Positions 31,928 to 41,505 of a stretch of 53,442 nt of DNA are shown here, piece by piece. The DNA is from Erysipelotrichaceae bacterium. Lineage in GTDB: Bacteria; Bacillota_I; Bacilli_A; Erysipelotrichales; Erysipelotrichaceae. The number at the start of each line of letters is the position of its first letter. Position 1 is the stretch's first letter. The notes below the pieces were generated by a model that saw only the letters and a list, made by a program, of their open reading frames with translations, had not been told where the DNA came from and searched no databases. The stretch covers positions 1-53,442 of the forward strand of contig JAHHRC010000002.1 in assembly GCA_020026035.1 (NCBI GenBank), read 5' to 3'. A program made the translations under genes and the position numbers.

Positions 31928-31935
31928 ACAAACAC

Positions 31936-33147
31936 CTACTTCTTTTTCTTTGTTTTCTTCTTCCGCAACTTCAAGATATCTTTGCCATCCATCCATTGCT
32001 TAAACTCACTTACAAACGTCTCTTCAAACAGCTCTTCATCAACATATGGAAGACGAGTCACATTCACACCATTCAACCGTTTGATCGAAGTTACTTCTTT
32101 AGTATTGCGTTGTACCAACAGTATCGGATTTACCATACGCTTGTAATAGCGATCCATACTCATTCGTTCGACTTGTTCAAAATACAACATCGGATACCCA
32201 TCAATCGTATCGACCCGTTCCTCTTTTTCAAGCTCTTCCACAACCTTCGCATATGTTTCATCTGAGAATCCATTCATCCACTTATTTACAAGTAATGCAT
32301 CATTGGTATCATACGGGTCCAGCAATACCGTAACTCCGTTCATTTCAAAATGATTACACACATTGGCAAATGCTAAATTCGCACCTTCGCCAATCCCAAA
32401 GTAATGAATCTTACTTGTATTCACATCTAAGTCATCAACCTTATGCACCATACAAGCAAAGTCCTGCAAAAACATCCGATCAAAATCATAGTTTTCACTT
32501 CGACCAACCACCAACGGATCTCGATGCAACCGGCCTTCCATACGAATCGAGGCGTAGCCAACATCTGCTAACCTATGCGCCACATCTTTTAACTGCCCAT
32601 CTTTTCCATTGGCATCAAAATTCATCCCATCACCAACGAGCACAAAGATTTCCGCATCTTCCACATTCTTTGGATAGGTCACAACACATTGCACCTTCGG
32701 ACTTCTTCCAAGCAAATACGACTCCTCAACAAATTCGTCGTCTTCTTCCACATTTACATACTGTGGTAACTTCGAAAACTCCATTGAAGTAATCTTAAAG
32801 TCTTCATTCATTTCCATAAATGAATACATCGTTTCATACTCCAACACTCCAAACAAACGTCCTTTTTCCATTTCCTCTTCTACAACAGCCTGCGTTCCAC
32901 TCTTTCCACCCTGTTGTAAAAAGGCTTCTTTGACATTTGTTTTACGGATTGATCGATCCAACGGCAATTCATCAAATCGATCTTCATCAACCATTCTTGC
33001 GACATCTTCTAAGGCAAGTTGTAAGGTGTAAGGATTTACTTCCACCACTTCTTCTACCTTTACAATCTCTTCCACTTGCTTACAACCAACGCAAGAAAAA
33101 GCCACCAAAACGGTGGCTAGCATTTTCTTAATGTTCAATTGGGTCAT
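31936..33147 (-). CDS. Lipoprotein with alpha/beta-hydrolase-like domain lacking the nucleophile Ser
   Basis: The protein is 403 residues from the ATG at 33147, overlapping the upstream gene by 20 bases; a later ATG (33123) would remove the basic residues of the signal peptide. Residues 1-22 form a signal peptide ending SCVGC, an atypical lipobox because Cys is at -3. Residues about 35-130 are a helical domain. From about 155 the pattern is alpha/beta hydrolase: IFVLVGDGMNFDANG, YASIRMEGRLHRDPLV, then a strand and the elbow YFGIGEGANLAFANV near 250. The nucleophile elbow normally reads GxSxG; here it is GIGEG with Glu. An acid Asp (LLDPYD) follows, and the tail is very Lys-rich. It is probably a surface protein, possibly non-hydrolytic. 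Confidence 0.65.
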   Translation of the reverse strand: MTQLNIKKMLATVLVAFSCVGCKQVEEIVKVEEVVEVNPYTLQLALEDVARMVDEDRFDELPLDRSIRKTNVKEAFLQQGGKSGTQAVVEEEMEKGRLFGVLEYETMYSFMEMNEDFKITSMEFSKLPQYVNVEEDDEFVEESYLLGRSPKVQCVVTYPKNVEDAEIFVLVGDGMNFDANGKDGQLKDVAHRLADVGYASIRMEGRLHRDPLVVGRSENYDFDRMFLQDFACMVHKVDDLDVNTSKIHYFGIGEGANLAFANVCNHFEMNGVTVLLDPYDTNDALLVNKWMNGFSDETYAKVVEELEKEERVDTIDGYPMLYFEQVERMSMDRYYKRMVNPILLVQRNTKEVTSIKRLNGVNVTRLPYVDEELFEETFVSEFKQWMDGKDILKLRKKKTKKKK

Positions 33148-35038
33148 CTTTTTTGGAACGCTTTGCGACCATAACGGACACAACAACAATGACAACAAGA
33201 ACACCAATCACAGTGTAAACACCCTCTTTTGATTGGAAGAATGACTTTTCATAAGATTCCGATGGTACTTCTTCAAAGATTGCCTTTGCCATCACACCAT
33301 CTTTTGACTCTACATATTCCTTCACATCGTTTTCCACAATGTCGAAACAACGATCTCCATTTGTCAAAAGAACCGTCAAGAATTCTGTTTCATCAAAGGA
33401 TTCACCCAACGCATCCTTCGCTTGTTTTTCAAGCATGAAGAAATGCATCAAACCAGTTCCATAAGGAACCAATTGCCCTGGATAATCCACTGCAAATTCA
33501 TACAACTCTTCGGCATAGTCAGAATTCATATCAATTCCTTCTAACCACTCCTTAACACCATCGATATCCCAACCAAGACCATTGACACCTAAGTCAATAC
33601 AACTTTGTTGTACATAACCAAGGGCTGTATACAAGCCATGTAAGTCTTTTGCGTCTTGGGTTAATACCGGAGCCTTTTGCCAAGACTTAATCTCAGTAAA
33701 CATTGCCCAACCTTCGGTATATCCGATGTTGTTAAGGCAAGTTCTTAAACGATTTGGATTCGTATTGTAATACCAAGTAATTTGGTACAAATGCCCAGGG
33801 AAACCTTCATGTGCCAATGTTTCATATAGCCCATTTTCATCCGCTACATTTGCCCCATTAATACGAATGACATTGTCCTTCAAGAAATCTACCGGTGGTT
33901 GCATATAGTATGCCACAACCGAATCATTCGCAACCGATTGATCCAAGTAAGAAACCTTGTAGTTTACTTCTGGTCCAACTGGATACTCTTGCATATGTGC
34001 TTGATGGTATTTTAGAACCTCCATTGGTTCATCCATACCAACAACCGCTTCCATCTCTTCTTCAATGTTTGGATTCTTTGCGTAAATGGCACGCATTTCA
34101 CTCAACTTTGAACGTAGGAAACCAGTCATTTCTTCCACTTGTTCTTCGACTGACTTAGTGGTAGAAGACTTCACTTGAATCAAATTACGATAGAATGCAT
34201 TTCCTTGCTCTTCATAATCGGAATATCCACCCTCATACAAACGGGATCCCTCCAACGCTTTTAACTCTTTGGCAACCTTTTCATATGTTGGAATAAACTT
34301 CCCAAACACAATCTCTTCGTTCTTTTTCTTATACGCTTCACGTTCTTCATCACTTAGACCTTCAAACGCGTCCACATTTTCATTAAAGATTACAATCAAC
34401 GGATTGCCATCTTTCTTACTCACAAATTCATCAATGCTATCAAGGGTCGCTTCTAATTGACGATCATTTAGGAATAACCCCTTTTCCGCTTGTTGCTTGG
34501 TGATTTCTAAACAGCCATCCATAAAGCCATCAATCGTATCAAGCAAGGTTAGATAGTCATCAATATCCACCTTTTCATACAATACAAACTCGGTAAAGTT
34601 TGTAAGTAAGTTATCGGTCACACCAGAACCTGGCGCAAATAACATCGTAAGATCTGGTAACTTCAACCCATCAATTGAATTCGATAGATCAAACATCAAC
34701 GCATCATAGTCATGTTTCTGAGTGTCATTAAGAGTGTTATAGTCAAATGATTTTAACTTTTCCATTGTCTTTTCAAGCGCTGCTAAGTCTTCTTCACGCT
34801 CATCAAGGCTTGGAACTCCTAATGTAACTTCTGGCTTTGTAATGCCTTCTTTTTCATAATCCCGCAATGAGAAATGAAGATTGGCATAGTCTGATTCCAT
34901 CATTTCCACATACTCATCATGCATAAACGCATCAAAGTCTTCATTAAACGCTGCTTCTTCTGCCTTTAGTAACGTCAGTGGACTTGAAGCTAGACAACAA
35001 GCCAACACAAACGCTATAAAGCGATTTGTTTTTTTCAT
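33128..35038 (-). CDS. DUF885 family zinc-peptidase-like protein with C-terminal membrane anchor
   Basis: The protein is 636 residues from the ATG at 35038, six bases after AGGAGG. It has a signal peptide (about 1-27, cleavage near LLKAEEA) and a large helical domain with the DUF885 signature ETLAHEGFPGHLYQ near residue 430. HExxxGH-type zinc ligands and a later GYTEGWAMFTE near 465 supply the metal site. The C terminus has a transmembrane segment of about 20 residues followed by KRSKKDD, so the protein is held at the outer face of the membrane. DUF885 proteins resemble M3/M32-type metallopeptidases. Substrate unknown. It lies 10 bases downstream of secA. Confidence 0.85.
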   Translation of the reverse strand: MKKTNRFIAFVLACCLASSPLTLLKAEEAAFNEDFDAFMHDEYVEMMESDYANLHFSLRDYEKEGITKPEVTLGVPSLDEREEDLAALEKTMEKLKSFDYNTLNDTQKHDYDALMFDLSNSIDGLKLPDLTMLFAPGSGVTDNLLTNFTEFVLYEKVDIDDYLTLLDTIDGFMDGCLEITKQQAEKGLFLNDRQLEATLDSIDEFVSKKDGNPLIVIFNENVDAFEGLSDEEREAYKKKNEEIVFGKFIPTYEKVAKELKALEGSRLYEGGYSDYEEQGNAFYRNLIQVKSSTTKSVEEQVEEMTGFLRSKLSEMRAIYAKNPNIEEEMEAVVGMDEPMEVLKYHQAHMQEYPVGPEVNYKVSYLDQSVANDSVVAYYMQPPVDFLKDNVIRINGANVADENGLYETLAHEGFPGHLYQITWYYNTNPNRLRTCLNNIGYTEGWAMFTEIKSWQKAPVLTQDAKDLHGLYTALGYVQQSCIDLGVNGLGWDIDGVKEWLEGIDMNSDYAEELYEFAVDYPGQLVPYGTGLMHFFMLEKQAKDALGESFDETEFLTVLLTNGDRCFDIVENDVKEYVESKDGVMAKAIFEEVPSESYEKSFFQSKEGVYTVIGVLVVIVVVSVMVAKRSKKDDPIEH

Positions 35039-35048
35039 AAAAAACCTC

Positions 35049-37394
35049 CTATAGTACAGAATCCTCTTGTTCCACAGCCACATTGTGAACTCGTTCTTCA
35101 CTCATCTGTAACAATGCGCAAATCGTTTGTTCGCCAATGTTTTTCATCATGTTCTCAAAACGCATAAAGCCATCTTCCCGATACGCATCCGCCGGTTTCT
35201 TCTGCGCATACCCACGCAAGCCAATTCCATGTTTCAACTGCTCCATGAAATCCACCTGCTCCATCCAGGCATGATCCAAAATCGACAAGAACACAAGTTT
35301 CTCTTTTTTCTTTAGAAGCCCCTCATCAGCGCCTTCCATATTCTTGAGATACAACTGCTTGATTTGCATTTTAATATAATTTACAGGGTCCTCGCAAGTA
35401 AAACACTCATCGATTACATTTTTTTCAAGATTATATTTCTGTAAATTTTCAGAAATTACATCATTTGTGTAACTACCCGTTTCACTAAACTTCCCAAAGT
35501 CGTTCGCAATCGTCGTATCTAACAAATGATCCAACAACTCACGCACATCTTCCATCTCAAGAACCTGATCACGTTCCTTGTAGATAATATTCCGTTGTCT
35601 AGCATTGGTTTCATCAAACTCCAACGTATTCTTACGCGTATCATAATGCAAGCCTTCACAACGCTTTTGCACATTATCCACAAACTTACGCATCTTTTCT
35701 TCACTAACCTTACCACTTACGAAGCGATCAATCTCAACCTTACCTTCATCACCGGCAAACTTTTCAAATAAATCATCTTCCACACTTACGTAGAAACAAG
35801 ATCTACCAACATCACCCTGACGACCCGAACGACCACGCAACTGGTTATCAATGCGCTTTGATTCATGACGCTCACTACCAAGCACCACTAAACCACCAAG
35901 CTCTAATACACCTTCACCTAGCTTAATATCGGTACCACGACCCGCCATATTCGTAGCCACAGTCACCATACCCTTATGCCCAGCACGGGAAATAATCTCT
36001 GCTTCTAACTCATCTTCCTTCGCATTCAACACTTGATGCGGAATCCGACGCTTTGTAAGAAGTTGTGACAACACTTCCGATACTTGAATCGAAATCGTAC
36101 CCACAAGCACCGGTTGATTCAAGGCATGTAATCGTTCTACTTCATCGACAATCGCAACATATTTCTCATGTTTTGTCTTAAAGATCCGATCTTCTTCGTC
36201 AATACGTGCCACCGGACGATTGGTTGGAATGACAAATACACGCATATTGTATGTATTCAACAATTCATCTTCCGCCGTCTTTGCCGTACCAGTCATACCC
36301 GATAACTTGTTATACATACGGAAGAAATTCTGATAGGTAATCGTTGCATAGGTCACGGTTTCATTCTTAATCCCTACACGTTCCTTTGCCTGAATCGCTT
36401 GATGCAAGCCATCGCTATATTCACGACCCTCCATCTTACGACCCGTAAACTGGTCCACTAACACCACTTCATCGTTACTTACAACATATTCCACACCATT
36501 ATGGAAGATATAATGCGCCTTTAATGCATTTGCCACATAGTGAACCAACAAGTAATTCTCTGGCTTATAGAAGTTATCCACATGGAAGAAACTCTCGGCT
36601 TTACGAATTCCTTCTTCACTCAATACCGCCGAATGATCTTCCACAGAAATCTCGACATCCTTTTGTTTTAAAGACTTCACAAAATCATCCGCTTCAATAT
36701 AACTCGACTCTAACACAGGCCCAGGTCCAGAAATAATCAACGGCGTACGTGATTCATCAATCAAAATCGAATCACATTCATCCAATACCGCATAATGCAA
36801 TCCACGCAACACACGATCTTCTACACTACGAACCATATTGTCTCTTAGATAATCAAAGCCAAGCTCACTATTTGTTGTATACGTAATATCACAGGCATAC
36901 ACATCACGCTTTTCACTGCGATTTAATTTGTTCAAATTACAACCAACACTCAAGCCTAAGAACTCATACACTTGCCCCATCCAGCTCGCATCACGCTGTG
37001 CTAAGTACTCATTTACCGTCACAACATGCGCACCTTTTCCTTCTAAGGCATTCAAATAAATCGGCATAACCGCAGTCAACGTCTTACCTTCACCGGTCTT
37101 CATTTCGGCAATGTCACCATAGTGTAATAACACACCACCCAACACCTGAACTGGATATGGGAATTCATGAAGCACACGCTTTGAAGCCTCACGGGCTGTC
37201 GCAAAGGCCTCAGGTAAGATATCTTCTAAACTCTTTCCACGCTCTAATAAACCTCTTAAACGACTCGTTTCTTCACGTAATTCTTCATCCGACTTACTTG
37301 CATACACACTTTCCAACGCCAAAACCTTCTTTTGAAGCTTCTGCGCCTTTGCATAATGTCGCTTTTCACTATTAAATAAGTTTTCTAAAACCAT
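35049..37394 (-). CDS. secA: Preprotein translocase ATPase SecA
   Basis: The protein is 781 residues from the ATG at 37394, seven bases after AGAGG; a TTG two codons upstream is inside that spacing. It has a DEAD-type motor with Walker A MKTGEGKT near residue 95, the YTTNSELGFDYLRDN segment, VLDECDSILIDESRTPLIIS near 205, and the second nucleotide fold with ATNMAGRGTDIKLGEG near 490 and QLRGRSGRQGD. The scaffold and wing domains follow. The C-terminal zinc-binding tail (CxCxnCH) of many SecA proteins is absent; it ends VEQEDSVL. I cannot tell a housekeeping SecA from a SecA2 by eye. It lies between pulA (12 bases) and the DUF885 gene (10 bases). Confidence 0.93.
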   Translation of the reverse strand: MVLENLFNSEKRHYAKAQKLQKKVLALESVYASKSDEELREETSRLRGLLERGKSLEDILPEAFATAREASKRVLHEFPYPVQVLGGVLLHYGDIAEMKTGEGKTLTAVMPIYLNALEGKGAHVVTVNEYLAQRDASWMGQVYEFLGLSVGCNLNKLNRSEKRDVYACDITYTTNSELGFDYLRDNMVRSVEDRVLRGLHYAVLDECDSILIDESRTPLIISGPGPVLESSYIEADDFVKSLKQKDVEISVEDHSAVLSEEGIRKAESFFHVDNFYKPENYLLVHYVANALKAHYIFHNGVEYVVSNDEVVLVDQFTGRKMEGREYSDGLHQAIQAKERVGIKNETVTYATITYQNFFRMYNKLSGMTGTAKTAEDELLNTYNMRVFVIPTNRPVARIDEEDRIFKTKHEKYVAIVDEVERLHALNQPVLVGTISIQVSEVLSQLLTKRRIPHQVLNAKEDELEAEIISRAGHKGMVTVATNMAGRGTDIKLGEGVLELGGLVVLGSERHESKRIDNQLRGRSGRQGDVGRSCFYVSVEDDLFEKFAGDEGKVEIDRFVSGKVSEEKMRKFVDNVQKRCEGLHYDTRKNTLEFDETNARQRNIIYKERDQVLEMEDVRELLDHLLDTTIANDFGKFSETGSYTNDVISENLQKYNLEKNVIDECFTCEDPVNYIKMQIKQLYLKNMEGADEGLLKKKEKLVFLSILDHAWMEQVDFMEQLKHGIGLRGYAQKKPADAYREDGFMRFENMMKNIGEQTICALLQMSEERVHNVAVEQEDSVL

Positions 37395-37406
37395 ACTCAA
37401 ACCTCT

Positions 37407-39515
37407 TTACTTTCGTATTACTAAGATGCTTAACGCACTCACATGCACATCATAGATGGTATCTTTGCACGCATTTCCATTTTCATCAAGCAAGACTTCC
37501 ACACCCAATTCAAACTTATACGTACGATCCTCTACCGTTGGATTGACAATCACACATGTCTCATGCCCATCCAAGTTCATTTTATAAAACATTACGGCAT
37601 CCGCATCAATCCCAAACGACACACATTCCACAATTTTTTTGCTCGTTGGTAAACGGAACTCCTTATATTCCTTACGAAGGGCAATCACCTTCTTCGTATA
37701 TTCATACACCTCTTGATTCATTAACAAGCGATCATAATTCATCGCATTAATCGCATCACCGGCATTGTAGGAATTCTTACAGTCACTCTTTGTCCCACAG
37801 AATTCAATTCCACTATGAAGGAACGGAACACCTTGAGACACAAGAGTTGCCGCAATACACATCTTTTGACGCTTCACACGCATCCATCTTGGCTCATTGT
37901 GACAACAATAATGCATCTTATCCCATAGGGTCGCATTGTCATGCGTTTCAATTCCATTGATTGACTTCCCCGGTGTATCAAAGCGATAGAAGTATGGTTC
38001 CTTCAATGTATTTCCAACAAAGGCACTGCAAGCATCAAAACATGCATGTTCATTCCCTGTTAAATACCCAGACTCATACATCTGATCATCGCCCGTTCCA
38101 CCTTTTAGAATATCTCTAAACGTATCATTGAAATAGCCAACAACCGGTAACTTCTCTTGGTTTAAAATCATCGCCTTCTTGCTATCATCAATACTTGTTG
38201 GCATATTCCAACCTTCGCCATACATCATCGCATCTTTTTTATGTTTGCGAGCTGTCTTTGTTAACATCCGCATCGTATCGACATCTAAGATGCCCATCAA
38301 ATCAAATCGGAATCCATCTACTCCATACACATGCATAAAGGTTTCAATGATAAAGGCAAACATATGCCGCATCATTTGCTTGGTGGAATCTAAGTCATTG
38401 CCACAATAGCTACCATTCGACATCTTTCCACTTCTTGTATATCTAAAGTAATAATATGGCACAATCTTATGCAAGGACGTTAATTCATGGTCATACATAT
38501 GATTAAAGACCATATCCAAATTCACCCGCAACCCCTTCTTATGAAGCGTTGCGACAAGTGTTTTAAACTCAAGCATTCTAGCATATGGATCATTTGGATT
38601 ACTTGCATACCAACCCTCTAATACCGCAAACTGGAATGGATCATAACCCCAGTTATAATGCGAATTGACATGCATCTCATTAACCGTCGCAAAATCCACA
38701 ACCGGCATAAACTGCACATGAGTTACACCTAATGATGTCAAATAATCAAGCCCTGTAGGCATCCCTTTGTAAGTCGTACCTTCTTCAAGCAATGACACAA
38801 ACTTTCCACGTGTTTTTGTATTAGCTGTTTTACTTGCCGTCATATCACGAATCGAACATTCATAAATAATCGCATCAGTATCACTCTTCATCAAATCAAA
38901 TTCCACATCATCCGGAATCTTTTTGATCTCATTTAAATCAATGACCGCTGACATATCGCCATTGGCATTGGAAGAAAAGGCATAGGGATCCAAACATTCC
39001 ACAACCATTCCATCCCGTTCCACAAAGTAAGAATACAAGGCATGTTTCAAGTCCTTACGAACCTTCACACGATACACACCCTTCTCACTTCGCTTCATTG
39101 TATGGAAACTTACTTCTCCATTTACAACAAGCTTCAACGTAACACCCGTTGCCGTAGGTGCCCACAAGGCAAAGTCGGTACTTGTCTTATGGTATCTAGA
39201 ACCTAAATCTTTTCCACTATAGGCAAATAGTTCTTCAAACATATCACTTCGTACAATAAAGCGACACTCCACAACACACGAATACCCCGTCTTTACATAC
39301 AAGCGATACTTGCGCCCAAATTCATACACACAAGGCATACTCACTTGATACTCTACTTGTTTCTCAGATTCTTCTACACAACGAACCACACAGTCATAAC
39401 AATGGCCTTGATCGTCCATAATATACATGTGATCCACCATTCCATTGTAATACCTTCTTGATACAACGACATTTAACTCCCCAAAGTCGTCTAAAAACGC
39501 ACGAATTGATGCCAT
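37407..39515 (-). CDS. pulA: Type I pullulanase (glycogen debranching)
   Basis: The 702-residue protein has AAGGAG five bases before the ATG and no signal peptide, so it is cytoplasmic. An N-terminal domain and a CBM48-like segment (about 115-200, FALWAPTATGVTLKLV) are followed by a GH13 barrel: the pullulanase signature YNWGYDP near residue 288, the nucleophile in DGFRFDLMG near 395, the acid in GEGWNMP near 427 and IETHDN near 515. It cleaves alpha-1,6 branches. It follows glgB, with a hairpin between them, and fits intracellular glycogen breakdown. Confidence 0.92.
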   Translation of the reverse strand: MASIRAFLDDFGELNVVVSRRYYNGMVDHMYIMDDQGHCYDCVVRCVEESEKQVEYQVSMPCVYEFGRKYRLYVKTGYSCVVECRFIVRSDMFEELFAYSGKDLGSRYHKTSTDFALWAPTATGVTLKLVVNGEVSFHTMKRSEKGVYRVKVRKDLKHALYSYFVERDGMVVECLDPYAFSSNANGDMSAVIDLNEIKKIPDDVEFDLMKSDTDAIIYECSIRDMTASKTANTKTRGKFVSLLEEGTTYKGMPTGLDYLTSLGVTHVQFMPVVDFATVNEMHVNSHYNWGYDPFQFAVLEGWYASNPNDPYARMLEFKTLVATLHKKGLRVNLDMVFNHMYDHELTSLHKIVPYYYFRYTRSGKMSNGSYCGNDLDSTKQMMRHMFAFIIETFMHVYGVDGFRFDLMGILDVDTMRMLTKTARKHKKDAMMYGEGWNMPTSIDDSKKAMILNQEKLPVVGYFNDTFRDILKGGTGDDQMYESGYLTGNEHACFDACSAFVGNTLKEPYFYRFDTPGKSINGIETHDNATLWDKMHYCCHNEPRWMRVKRQKMCIAATLVSQGVPFLHSGIEFCGTKSDCKNSYNAGDAINAMNYDRLLMNQEVYEYTKKVIALRKEYKEFRLPTSKKIVECVSFGIDADAVMFYKMNLDGHETCVIVNPTVEDRTYKFELGVEVLLDENGNACKDTIYDVHVSALSILVIRK

Positions 39516-39534
39516 ACTCTCTCCTTCAATCTTA

Positions 39535-39560
39535 GGAAAAAGCGCCCTGTGGCGCTTTCC
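39535..39560 (-). terminator. Hairpin between glgB and pulA
   Basis: A perfect 8-bp stem AAAGCGCC/GGCGCTTT (39539-39546 with 39551-39558) has a 4-base loop and a TTTTTCC tail on the minus strand, 3 bases after glgB. It leaves only about 20 bases to the pulA start, so partial read-through is likely. Confidence 0.7.
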
Positions 39561-39563
39561 TTA

Positions 39564-41399
39564 TTACTTCTTCAAACATCTAAAATACAAACAAGCAAAC
39601 GGTGCTAACTTGAATGTAAGTTCCTGTTCAAACTTTCCTGCTTCTTTCTTCTTACGAGAACGAATCGCTCTTGGATTCACCATTCCACAACCTTCATAGT
39701 CTGAAGATTCTGTATTCAAGATTTCTTTATATGAACCACTTCTTGGCACATCCAACACAAAGCGATCATACGCAATCGGACACATATTCATAACACAAAC
39801 AATGATTTCCTTCTCATCTTCACGATAGAACGAATACACACTTTGTTCGTTATTATCCGCATCAATCCACTTATAACCTTTTTCCTCATAGTCATACGCT
39901 GACAAACAACGGTGTTTCAAATAGATATGATTCAAATCGTTAAAGAATCGATGGAACGCATCATGGCGTGGATAGTCCAACAAGAACCAATCCAATTCCT
40001 TCTGCTCATCAAACTCTCTAAACGTTGCAATCTCATTTCCCATGAAATTCAACTTCTTCCCAGGATGGGCATACATATACGCATATAAATTTCGTGCCTG
40101 TGAGAACTTTTGGTCATAGGTTCCAAACATCCGATCCACAACCGTCTTCTTCCCATGCACGTTTTCATCATGACTTAATGGTAGTAAGAACTTCTCCGAG
40201 TAATAATAGGCCATTGAGAAATTAATTTTATTGTGTTCCCACTTACGATAGTAAGGATCTGTTTCATAATACTTAATCGTATCATTCATCCAACCTAAAT
40301 CCCACTTGTAATCAAAGCCTAAACCACCATCTAACGTCGATGCCGTCACCTTTGCAAAATCACTTGAATCTTCGGCAATCATCATCACTTCTGGGAATTC
40401 TTTGTGCACATAATAATTCATACGCTTCACAAAATCCAAAGCACCCTGGTTTGTACCACGATCCTTATTCCCACCCCAGAAAATCAAATTACTCACCGCA
40501 TCAATTCGAATGCCATCAATGTGATACGTTTCCAACCAATAAATCGCTGCCGAAATCAAGAACGAACGCACCTCTTCACTCCATAAGTTGAAGTTCATCG
40601 TACCCCATTCACTTTCCGCATCACTCTTCTTCGCATATTCAAACAACGGCTGCCCATCAAACATCCGCAAACCAAAGTCATCCTTCACAAAGTGCACCGG
40701 AACCATGTCCATAATGACCCCAATGCCCGCTTTATGACAGGCATTCACAAAACTTGCAAACTCCGTTGGATTTCCATAACGCGATGTCAATGAGAAATAC
40801 CCACTTGCCTGATACCCCCAAGACCCATCAAATGGATACTCATTCAACGGCATCATTTCAATATGGGTAAAGCCTTGTTCCTTGACGTATGGAATTAATT
40901 CTTCTTCCATCATCTTATAACTATATGGATGCTCGCCATTGCGCTTCCAACCACCAGCATACACTTCATAAATCGAAACCGGACGATCAAAATTCCGACT
41001 CCGCTTCTTCATCCATGCCTGATCACTAAAGTGAATATTCCCCAAATCATACACCTTCGATGCATTATTCGGTCTTGTCTCACTATAAAACGCAAATGGA
41101 TCTGCCTTATCCACAAACTTACCAAACTGATCTTCAATATGATACTTATAGGAATCCCACTCTTGCACACCACTTACAAAGCAAGACCAAACTCCACTAT
41201 GATCAATCCGTTCTAAATAATTCGCATGTACATCCCAGCCATTAAAACTCCCAATGACAGAAATACTACGTGCATGTGGGGCATACACTGTAAAGCGAAC
41301 CCCTTCAACACCCTCATATACAAAATGCGCTCCAAACATTTCATATGCACGAATGCAATGACCTTGGTGAAACTCTTCGATTAACATATCCTGTTTCAT
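39564..41399 (-). CDS. glgB: 1,4-alpha-glucan branching enzyme
   Basis: The 611-residue protein has AAAGGG before the ATG. A CBM48 domain (about 20-105, VRFTVYAPHARSISVIGSFN) is followed by a GH13 barrel with EMMPLNEYPFDGSWGYQ near residue 180, the nucleophile in IDGIRIDAVSN near 305, the acid in MMIAEDSS near 350 and the DENVHGKK segment near 420. It makes alpha-1,6 branches. It is transcribed divergently from an acetyltransferase gene, separately from glgC-glgD-glgA. Confidence 0.95.
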   Translation of the reverse strand: MKQDMLIEEFHQGHCIRAYEMFGAHFVYEGVEGVRFTVYAPHARSISVIGSFNGWDVHANYLERIDHSGVWSCFVSGVQEWDSYKYHIEDQFGKFVDKADPFAFYSETRPNNASKVYDLGNIHFSDQAWMKKRSRNFDRPVSIYEVYAGGWKRNGEHPYSYKMMEEELIPYVKEQGFTHIEMMPLNEYPFDGSWGYQASGYFSLTSRYGNPTEFASFVNACHKAGIGVIMDMVPVHFVKDDFGLRMFDGQPLFEYAKKSDAESEWGTMNFNLWSEEVRSFLISAAIYWLETYHIDGIRIDAVSNLIFWGGNKDRGTNQGALDFVKRMNYYVHKEFPEVMMIAEDSSDFAKVTASTLDGGLGFDYKWDLGWMNDTIKYYETDPYYRKWEHNKINFSMAYYYSEKFLLPLSHDENVHGKKTVVDRMFGTYDQKFSQARNLYAYMYAHPGKKLNFMGNEIATFREFDEQKELDWFLLDYPRHDAFHRFFNDLNHIYLKHRCLSAYDYEEKGYKWIDADNNEQSVYSFYREDEKEIIVCVMNMCPIAYDRFVLDVPRSGSYKEILNTESSDYEGCGMVNPRAIRSRKKKEAGKFEQELTFKLAPFACLYFRCLKK

Positions 41400-41418
41400 A
41401 ATTCCATTCCCTTTTTCG

Positions 41419-41446
41419 TTTTCAATTTTACTATTACGTATATAAT
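41419..41446 (+). promoter_or_regulatory. Candidate promoter of the acetyltransferase gene
   Basis: TTTTCA (41419-41424), a 16-base spacer and consensus TATAAT (41441-41446) lie about 60 bases upstream of the start. The -10 overlaps the divergent glgB promoter. Confidence 0.45.
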
Positions 41447-41471
41447 ACCATTAGTACCACATAATTCACAA
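41442..41471 (-). promoter_or_regulatory. Candidate glgB promoter containing the TGGTACTAA motif
   Basis: On the minus strand TTGTGA (41471-41466), an 18-base spacer and TATTAT (41447-41442). TGGTACTAATGG lies in the spacer, with its core at 41459-41451; the same core is found upstream of glgC (28937-28929). Confidence 0.4.
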
Positions 41472-41505
41472 AGAAACGATGACATTTGTGTAGAAAGGAC
41501 CAAAT

